From: Chitinophaga pinensis
GTDB taxonomy: Bacteria > Bacteroidota > Bacteroidia > Flavobacteriales_D > Crocinitomicaceae
Length of the DNA stretch: 7,432 nt
NCBI GenBank assembly: GCA_945861175.1
Contig: CAMATR010000071.1
Location: 1 to 7,432 of the forward strand
Reading direction: 5' to 3'
In this document: piece by piece, positions 1 through 5,104 of the stretch
Position numbering within the stretch: position 1 is the first letter of the stretch
How the letters are laid out: each line of letters opens with the position of its first letter
Made by a program: the position numbers and the translations under genes
The notes under the pieces: generated by a model
The model's input: only the letters and a program-made list of their open reading frames with translations
The model's database searches: none
What the model was told of the DNA's origin: nothing

Positions 1-2
1 CC

Positions 3-1160
3 TTAATTTCAAAAGTAATATTGAGTAATCAAATTCTTCTCACATTTCAGGAGAAACAAACCTTCAATTATATCAACGTTCCTTTTTATGTTCTACTCGG
101 GATACTGGCAGGAATAGTCTCAGTTTATCATTCTAGAATGTTTATTAAAGTTGAATCACTTTTTCATAAAAAGTCAGGTGGTGCATACCGAAAAGCACTT
201 GTTGGAGGTCTAGCGCTCGCATTATTGATTTTTATTTTTCCTTCTCTCTTTGGAGAGGGATATCAAAGTATAAAGTGGTTGGCGAAGCAACAACCAGAAA
301 TTATATTAAACAACAGTCTTTTCCAACAATTCAAAACCAATCAATGGTTTGTATTAATGTTCGTAGGTGTGATCATCTTCTTCAAATCAATCGCTACAGG
401 CTTAACAGTTGGCGCGGGCGGCAACGGAGGAAATTTTGCTCCTTCCTTATTCGTCGGTGCATATTTGGGCTATTTCTTTTCACGACTATTGAATTTATTA
501 AATCTTACTAACTTATCCGAAAATAATTTTACAATTGTAGGTATGGCCGGCATTCTAAGTGGACTATATCACGCACCACTAACAGCAATCTTTTTGATTG
601 CTGAAATCACAGGTGGATACACTTTAATGATTCCCCTCATGATTGTCTCATCGATAAGCTATGCTATATCGCGTTATTTTGAGCCGCATTCTATGGACAC
701 AAAAAGTATTGCTCAAACCGGTGATGTTTTGACTACTGATCGAGATAAAAATGTGCTATCAGCAATTCACACTGCTGATTTTATTGAATCAGATTACCCC
801 ACCATTACTTCGGATTCCACCCTCGGAAAATTAGTTGAAATTGTTTCTGTATCAACAAGAAATGTTTTCCCTGTTATAAATAGCAGCAATAAACTTCTCG
901 GAATCATTTGGTTAGATAATATTCGAGATGTTATGTTCAACACAGAAATTTCCGATACTGTTTTTGTTTGGGAATTAATGGATAAAACAATCACTATAGT
1001 AGCTTCGACAGATTCGATGGAAGTTGTTATGGATAAATTTGATAAGACGGGATTATGGGTGCTTCCAGTAGTGGATAATGGCTTGTACGTTGGTTTTATT
1101 TCAAAATCAAATGTATTCTCTGGTTACCGTGAAAAATTAAAAATCACGAGAATAGTTTAG
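3..1160 (+). CDS. ClC-family chloride channel/transporter with C-terminal CBS pair (5' partial)
   Basis: This is the C-terminal part of an inner-membrane ClC anion channel or H+/Cl- exchanger. The frame is open to the window's left edge, so the start lies outside; the TTG at position 21 is an internal Leu codon. Numbering from that TTG, hydrophobic segments lie near 20-38 and 58-75, followed by the PSLFGEGY element. The family's anion-pathway signature GAGGNGGNFAP is at 131-141, followed by SLFVGAYLG. The helix typical of the end of the ClC core, GMAGILSGLYHAPLTAI, is at 174-190 and leads into AEITGGY. Two CBS domains follow at about 254-308 and 316-370; in this family such pairs are cytoplasmic and often bind adenine nucleotides. 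The GREGP motif with the gating glutamate is not in the window, so channel versus antiporter cannot be judged. The gene converges on the minus-strand cluster, with 78 bases between the stop codons. Family assignment is secure; substrate is inferred. Confidence 0.95.
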   Translation, partial: LISKVILSNQILLTFQEKQTFNYINVPFYVLLGILAGIVSVYHSRMFIKVESLFHKKSGGAYRKALVGGLALALLIFIFPSLFGEGYQSIKWLAKQQPEIILNNSLFQQFKTNQWFVLMFVGVIIFFKSIATGLTVGAGGNGGNFAPSLFVGAYLGYFFSRLLNLLNLTNLSENNFTIVGMAGILSGLYHAPLTAIFLIAEITGGYTLMIPLMIVSSISYAISRYFEPHSMDTKSIAQTGDVLTTDRDKNVLSAIHTADFIESDYPTITSDSTLGKLVEIVSVSTRNVFPVINSSNKLLGIIWLDNIRDVMFNTEISDTVFVWELMDKTITIVASTDSMEVVMDKFDKTGLWVLPVVDNGLYVGFISKSNVFSGYREKLKITRIV

Positions 1161-1238
1161 ATGCTTGGCGTATAAATAGAGTCCATAATACACCTAATCA
1201 AATAGAAATTTAAACTACTCTTACAAGCAGTGAAGGCG

Positions 1239-2240
1239 CTACTGCAGACATTTTTCAATCATTTTAAGCAGCCCCTCTGGTTTTAGGTTCTTTCCAATAA
1301 ATACAATTCGACTTTTTCTCATTTCGCCCGCTTCCCAAGGTGAAAAAGGCTCTACAATGATGCGTTTTCCAACAGATTGTAACAAATGCTTTTCGTCACT
1401 GTCATGAACTGCAAGAAATCCTTTGATTCTGTATAAATCTGCTGCTTGAAACTTCAAGTAAACAGTTAATTGATAATACAATTTTGTCAAATGAAATAAT
1501 TCATCGAATACAAAAGTATGTGTCGATATTTGAGAGTGCTGATGACTATGATTACTTATTTTCGCTGGCTCATGTTCGTGATCACAATTATGGTGATGAT
1601 GAACATTACATGGTGCTTGATTCATAGATTGAAGCACTTTTTGGTGATGAGCTACCGGTAAAATATCGGAAGGGAATTCGTTTTTTTCTTTCGGAATTAC
1701 GCGAGCATTCGGATTGATTTGAGCTAATTTTTGCTTTAAATCAGCTATTACAGATTCATTTACGAGGTCTGTTTTATTAATAAGCAAAATATCACTGAAC
1801 GCAATTTGTTTCGATACCTCTTCAATTGTTTCGATTTGAGTAGTAATTAGCTCGGCATCAATTAAACAAATTGTTCGAATTAAATCAAACCCTTTCCTGA
1901 TGGCCGGATGAGCAATAAATGCTTCAGCAATTCCTGCAGGATCTGCAATTCCAGTCGCCTCGATGATTAGTTCATCAAACTCATCTTTACGCTGGTGTAA
2001 ATCATCCAATATTTGGTACAAGTTTTCATTTAAGCTACAACATAAACAGCCATTGTTTAATTCTACTATTTCATCCGCTGCTCGAAGAATTAATTCCCCA
2101 TCAATACTTTCCTCGCCAAATTCATTCTCAATAATTGCATAACGAGTAGTCGGATTTATCTGAATCAAGTGATTCAGATAAGAAGTTTTACCGGAGCCTA
2201 AAAATCCAGTTAATAGTGTTGTTGGTTTTGCCCTATTCAT
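1239..2240 (-). CDS. COG0523 / CobW-like GTP-binding metallochaperone with His-rich loop
   Basis: This 333-residue protein is a G3E-family GTPase of the COG0523 (CobW/ZNG1/YeiR-like) type. These proteins use GTP to deliver metal, often zinc, to client proteins. Visible motifs are the Walker A GFLGSGKT (12-19), ENEFG (38-42), the metal-binding CLCC (65-68) inside ELNNGCLCC, EATGIADP (94-101) as the Walker B region, and the guanine-specificity NKTD (155-158). A linker at about 198-241 is rich in His with added Cys and Asp/Glu, including HHHHNCDHEH, and probably binds or buffers metal. The CobW C-terminal domain spans about 241-332. The chosen ATG lies 10 bases after the selO stop with AAGG 8 bases upstream. 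The frame stays open further upstream to 2324, but those 28 residues lie inside selO and precede the usual family start. It is the last gene of the DUF2237-selO-COG0523 operon. The specific metal and client are unknown; zinc is the likeliest by family. Confidence 0.95.
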   Translation of the reverse strand: MNRAKPTTLLTGFLGSGKTSYLNHLIQINPTTRYAIIENEFGEESIDGELILRAADEIVELNNGCLCCSLNENLYQILDDLHQRKDEFDELIIEATGIADPAGIAEAFIAHPAIRKGFDLIRTICLIDAELITTQIETIEEVSKQIAFSDILLINKTDLVNESVIADLKQKLAQINPNARVIPKEKNEFPSDILPVAHHQKVLQSMNQAPCNVHHHHNCDHEHEPAKISNHSHQHSQISTHTFVFDELFHLTKLYYQLTVYLKFQAADLYRIKGFLAVHDSDEKHLLQSVGKRIIVEPFSPWEAGEMRKSRIVFIGKNLKPEGLLKMIEKCLQ

Positions 2241-2248
2241 ACTTGATG

Positions 2249-2252
2249 CCTT
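2249..2252 (-). promoter_or_regulatory. Shine-Dalgarno-like AAGG for the COG0523 gene
   Basis: On the minus strand AAGG lies 8 bases before the ATG at 2240 and overlaps the TAA stop of selO. This supports the ATG at 2240 over the longer frame and suggests that translation of the GTPase is coupled to termination on selO. Confidence 0.5.
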
Positions 2253-3684
2253 AAGTTCCGCAATAGGTTTGATAATTTTGTTCAAAATGAGTTTCAGGAG
2301 GAATGGTATAAGCAGCGAACTCATCCAAATATTTATATGGCTTTTTCAGCACCTCTAGAAGTTTAAAAAGGGATTGAAAATTGCCATTTACAGCATCATT
2401 CAACGCACCTTCCACGAGGTGATTTCTTGGAATGAAAACAGGGTTTTTTTGTTGCATAAGCTCTTTATTGGGCACTAATTGATCCCATTTTTCGAACCAT
2501 AATTTTAATTCGGGATGATTCAACGATGCCCCCGATAACTCAATATTATGAGATAAGTTTACGAATGTATTAGTGTAATCTAATTTATGCTTTAACATTA
2601 AACGAAATAGCTCGTCTACAATCTTTAAATTAACCTTGCTCCTTTCTTGGAAGCCCAATTTATTGAGCATATTTAATGCTAGTACTTCGCGCCAGGAGGA
2701 GTCGATGATTTCCAACAAATATTTTGCTCTTTCCACAGCTTTATCTTTGTTTGGATCAATTAATGGCAGCAAAGTTTCTAAAAAACGAGTGATGTTCCAT
2801 TTTAGAATGGTAGGTTGGCTTCCAAAAGCATATCGGCTATTGGAATCAATAGAACTAAATACAGTTGCCGGGTGATAGTTGTTCATAAAGGCGCATGGCC
2901 CATAATCAAAAGTTTCAGCGCTAATAGAAGTATTATCTGTATTCATTACACCATGAATAAAACCAACACGCATCCAATTGCATACTAAATTAATTTGCTG
3001 CTCTGCAAACTGCAGGAAAAAAGATTCAATTGGATTGGTTGCGCTCTTCGCAGAGGGATATAAGCGGTCAATCGTATAATCGGTAATTTTTTTTAATTCA
3101 TCAAGGGAACCAAAATGGCTGATATATTCAAACGTTCCTACGCGAATGTGACTTTTCATCACGCGAGTCAATACTGCACCATCATGGAATGTCTCCCTTT
3201 GAACGTCATTCCCTGTCTTAATTACAGCTAAACTTCTTGAACTTGGGATTCCTAGGCAGTGCATAGCCTCACTTATTAAGTATTCACGAAGCATTGATTT
3301 TAAGGTTGCTCTTCCATCTCCGCTTCGGGAATATGTCGTTGGTCCAGCGCCTTTCAGCTGTATATCAAATCGCTTATTATCTTTAGTAAGGTGCTCACCA
3401 ATGTGTATTGCTCTTCCATCCCCTAACATTGTAAAATGCCCAAATTGGTGACCTGCATAGGCCTGTGAGAAAGGAGTTGAGCCAATATGAGTCTGATTTC
3501 CTACTAGTATTTTTTGTAGTTCCTCCTTATCGTCAACGTGGATATTCAGTTCGTTGAAAAAATCTAAGTTCCATAGCACAGGGCGAACTATTGGAGCGTA
3601 TTCGGGGGTTTCTTTGCTGTAAAACTTATCAGGCAAAGTCAGGTATGAGTTATCTAATCGAAACATCACCCTCTTTATAGGCAT
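2251..3684 (-). CDS. selO: SelO family protein adenylyltransferase (pseudokinase AMPylase)
   Basis: SelO (YdiU/UPF0061) has a protein-kinase fold that binds ATP in a flipped orientation and transfers AMP to Ser, Thr or Tyr of target proteins; it is linked to redox homeostasis. In the 477-residue reading, conserved blocks are AYAGHQFGHF (75-84), GDGRA (88-92), the signature LKGAGPTTYSRSGDGRA (110-126), the catalytic-loop equivalent HGVMNTDN (244-251) and the DFG equivalent DYGP (260-263). Asn 248 and Asp 260 are the expected metal ligands. The protein ends in YCGT: the penultimate-region Cys corresponds to the selenocysteine of animal SelO. Length is normal for bacterial members (E. coli YdiU is of similar size). 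Two starts are possible: ATG 3684, preceded by an A-rich stretch typical of Bacteroidota, or ATG 3666, six residues shorter, with GAGGG only 2 bases upstream. Either overlaps the end of the DUF2237 gene (35 or 17 bases), implying coupled translation. Confidence 0.96.
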   Translation of the reverse strand: MPIKRVMFRLDNSYLTLPDKFYSKETPEYAPIVRPVLWNLDFFNELNIHVDDKEELQKILVGNQTHIGSTPFSQAYAGHQFGHFTMLGDGRAIHIGEHLTKDNKRFDIQLKGAGPTTYSRSGDGRATLKSMLREYLISEAMHCLGIPSSRSLAVIKTGNDVQRETFHDGAVLTRVMKSHIRVGTFEYISHFGSLDELKKITDYTIDRLYPSAKSATNPIESFFLQFAEQQINLVCNWMRVGFIHGVMNTDNTSISAETFDYGPCAFMNNYHPATVFSSIDSNSRYAFGSQPTILKWNITRFLETLLPLIDPNKDKAVERAKYLLEIIDSSWREVLALNMLNKLGFQERSKVNLKIVDELFRLMLKHKLDYTNTFVNLSHNIELSGASLNHPELKLWFEKWDQLVPNKELMQQKNPVFIPRNHLVEGALNDAVNGNFQSLFKLLEVLKKPYKYLDEFAAYTIPPETHFEQNYQTYCGT

Positions 3685-4027
3685 TTTTAATTAAATCGCT
3701 CATATTAAGATATTCCAAAGCTCTTTCAGATGTTGCTTGCAAATAAACTAAAGGGGCACATCCTGCTTCAAAAGCTTCTTTCCATCTCAGGGCGCACAAA
3801 CACCACTTATCTCCCGGTTTCAAACCTGGAAAGTCGTATTCAGGTCGCGGAGTAATTAAGTCATTGCCTTGACTATGGGAAAAAACTAAGAAATCCACAG
3901 TCATGATAGCGCAAACAACATGCTTTCCTTGATCAACGCTAGCTGTCCTGCAATATCCATCACGGTAATACCCTGTTAAAGGAGTGAAACAACATGCCTG
4001 TAATTCTTCTCCAAAAATATTTGTCAT
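3650..4027 (-). CDS. DUF2237 family protein (small conserved Cys-rich protein)
   Basis: This 125-residue soluble protein matches the DUF2237 family throughout its length. Recognisable blocks are CCFTPLTGYYRDGYC (12-26), HVVCAIMT (36-43), and the hallmark GNDLITPRPEYDFPGLKPGD (54-73), followed by KWCLCALRWKEAFEAG (74-89). Seven cysteines (12, 13, 26, 39, 76, 78, 90), including a CxC, suggest metal binding or redox chemistry, but I know of no established biochemical function. No signal peptide or membrane segment is seen, so it is probably cytoplasmic. The ATG at 4027 fits the family's usual N-terminus. It is the first gene of the cluster, and its 3' end overlaps selO. The upstream gap to the truncated phosphatase is 129 bases and must hold the operon promoter; I could not pick out a convincing TAnnTTTG-type element there. 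Family assignment is confident; any role with SelO is inference. Confidence 0.93.
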   Translation of the reverse strand: MTNIFGEELQACCFTPLTGYYRDGYCRTASVDQGKHVVCAIMTVDFLVFSHSQGNDLITPRPEYDFPGLKPGDKWCLCALRWKEAFEAGCAPLVYLQATSERALEYLNMSDLIKNAYKEGDVSIR

Positions 4028-4156
4028 TTGCTTTAATTAGATTTTACAATTTAATAGTATGTGTACTCCCTTGATTAATTTCTCACGTAACGATCAGTGG
4101 GCGAATATTATAGTCTTACCTCACCCCAGTAATTATTAGATTTTTAACAAATTGAT

Positions 4157-4738
4157 TCAATATTTGTTCAAATTGTATGAATAAATCACCTTTCCTTGAA
4201 TATTAACTACGCTCAAAACTAGCTCATTGTAAAATATTGAAACGTTCATGAATCCATTTTCTGAAACAGCAAACATCGTTTGTTTTACATCGACAGTAAC
4301 CGGTCTAAGCTCACTCCCTGCCCCACTAACAAAATAATGTGTGTGACCCTCGGGTTTTTGGTGTTGTAAGTCGTGTTCATGACCAGCGAAATAAGCATCT
4401 ACTTGATATTTTTCAAAATAAGGAAGAAACGATTGGCGAACGTCCCTCAATCCATTTCTACGAGCACCAGTAGTAAAAAGAGGATGATGACCAACAGCAA
4501 CTTTCCATTTGCACTTAGAGTGACTTAATGTGCTATCTAGCCATTTAATCTGCAACAAGGTGTCTTGTTTTTTCAGGTCGCTATGAGTTTTTCGATTTAA
4601 TGTCAAATCAAATGGATTCGTATCTAAGAATACAAATAATACGCTATCCGTTGAACCAGGAATGGCCTTAGAAAATGAATAATAGCGTTTAGTTGTTTTC
4701 CTGGGGTAAAGGTAAGTTTTGCGGATTAATGTGAGACT
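4157..4738 (-). pseudogene. 5'-truncated purple-acid-phosphatase-like metallophosphatase
   Basis: The open frame of 193 codons between stops encodes the C-terminal portion of a calcineurin-like metallophosphatase close to tartrate-resistant (ACP5-type) acid phosphatases. Seen in order are RYYSFSKA, VLFVFLDTNPFD, QIKWLDSTL, KWKVAVGHHPLFTTGAR (GHHP at 4481-4492), the metal-binding GHEHDLQH (from 4384 downward), and the family's HYFVSGAGSELRP. The N-terminal motifs that supply the other metal ligands (the first Asp, GDxxY, GNHD/E) are absent, and the frame closes with a stop at 4739-4741. No ATG precedes the conserved region; the only candidate start, TTG at 4606, falls inside conserved sequence just after NPFD. 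Intact homologues are about 300-330 residues, so a third or more is missing. Another frame just upstream reads SHINPQN, which resembles the YSKISKRW segment preceding this point in ACP5, so a one-base frameshift near 4715-4730 may have contributed. It is probably non-functional. Confidence 0.78.
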
Positions 4739-4772
4739 TCAAACATTCTAAAATATTGCGTGTTTTTCATAC

Positions 4773-4952
4773 ATGCCGAAAAGAACCTCGATAAATGATG
4801 TGCGTGTGTTGTCCGACTTGGACGACCTCAAACTTATCGTGAAGGATAAGCGCGCAGCTAAAAGGGCCGATGCAAAAAAAGAGCGTCGAAACAGGCATTA
4901 CGTGAAAGTTTTGATAAAATCCCAATTGAATAATTACGATTTAGGAGAATAG
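4773..4952 (+). CDS. Small basic protein of 59 residues, function unknown
   Basis: An ATG-to-TAG frame of 60 codons encodes a strongly basic, hydrophilic protein, MPKRTSINDVRVLSDLDDLK at its N-terminus, followed by a Lys/Arg/Ala-rich segment (KDKRAAKRADAKKERRNRHY, about residues 24-43) likely to be helical and nucleic-acid binding. There is no signal peptide, membrane segment or cysteine. I do not recognise the family. Codon choice (GTG, TTG, GAC, CTC) is less AT-rich than in the genes to the left and closer to the CotH-type gene on the right. It lies between the truncated phosphatase and the CotH-like gene and is transcribed opposite to both. No clear ribosome binding site precedes the ATG; the leader is T-rich. 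It could be a real small gene, a remnant of a larger one, or chance, though the residue composition looks protein-like. Confidence 0.5.
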   Translation: MPKRTSINDVRVLSDLDDLKLIVKDKRAAKRADAKKERRNRHYVKVLIKSQLNNYDLGE

Positions 4953-5104
4953 TGTGCTGAGTTTCTTTGGCCTATAATTCAAGCTACTTTTTCGTTCCCA
5001 CGAATTGATTCAAGGAGAATTGGGCAAGCCGCTAAAAATAATCTCGTGGAATCCCCAGCCAATACTTCTAGCTCACTTATGTCAACCCATTGTTGCCTAA
5101 ACCC
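4953..5104. other. Intergenic stretch between the small ORF and the CotH-like gene
   Basis: This 152-base gap separates the 3' ends of two convergent frames. I find no RNA gene, convincing terminator hairpin or repeat in it. On the minus strand the frame of the CotH-like gene reopens after its TGA stop and runs about 41 codons to a second TGA at 4979-4981, with no ATG; it may be noise or a remnant. Confidence 0.4.

Noticed and set aside
1227..1245. Possible terminator hairpin (GCAGT / ACTGC, 9-base loop) between the convergent ClC and COG0523 genes
   Set aside because: The stem has only 5 base pairs, overlaps the COG0523 stop codon, and the T-run begins several bases after the stem; too weak to call.
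2241..2324. 28-residue N-terminal extension of the COG0523 GTPase from an ATG at 2324
   Set aside because: It lies wholly inside the selO coding region, and family members begin a few residues before the Walker A motif; ATG 2240 has a better-placed AAGG.
2636..2875. Plus-strand ORF of 79 codons inside selO
   Set aside because: It is antisense to well-conserved SelO sequence and resembles no family; a shadow frame.
4028..4156. Promoter or metal-repressor operator for the DUF2237-selO operon
   Set aside because: AT-rich sequence with several loose matches but no clear -33/-7 pair or strong palindrome; cannot be supported by eye.
4157..4606. Complete 149-residue phosphatase starting at TTG 4606
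   Set aside because: The TTG is an internal Leu codon within conserved sequence; conserved residues continue upstream, so this is not a true start.
4729..4773. Minus-strand mini-ORF beginning MKNTQYFRMFEVSH
   Set aside because: Only 14 codons with no start signal; more likely chance at the phosphatase breakpoint.
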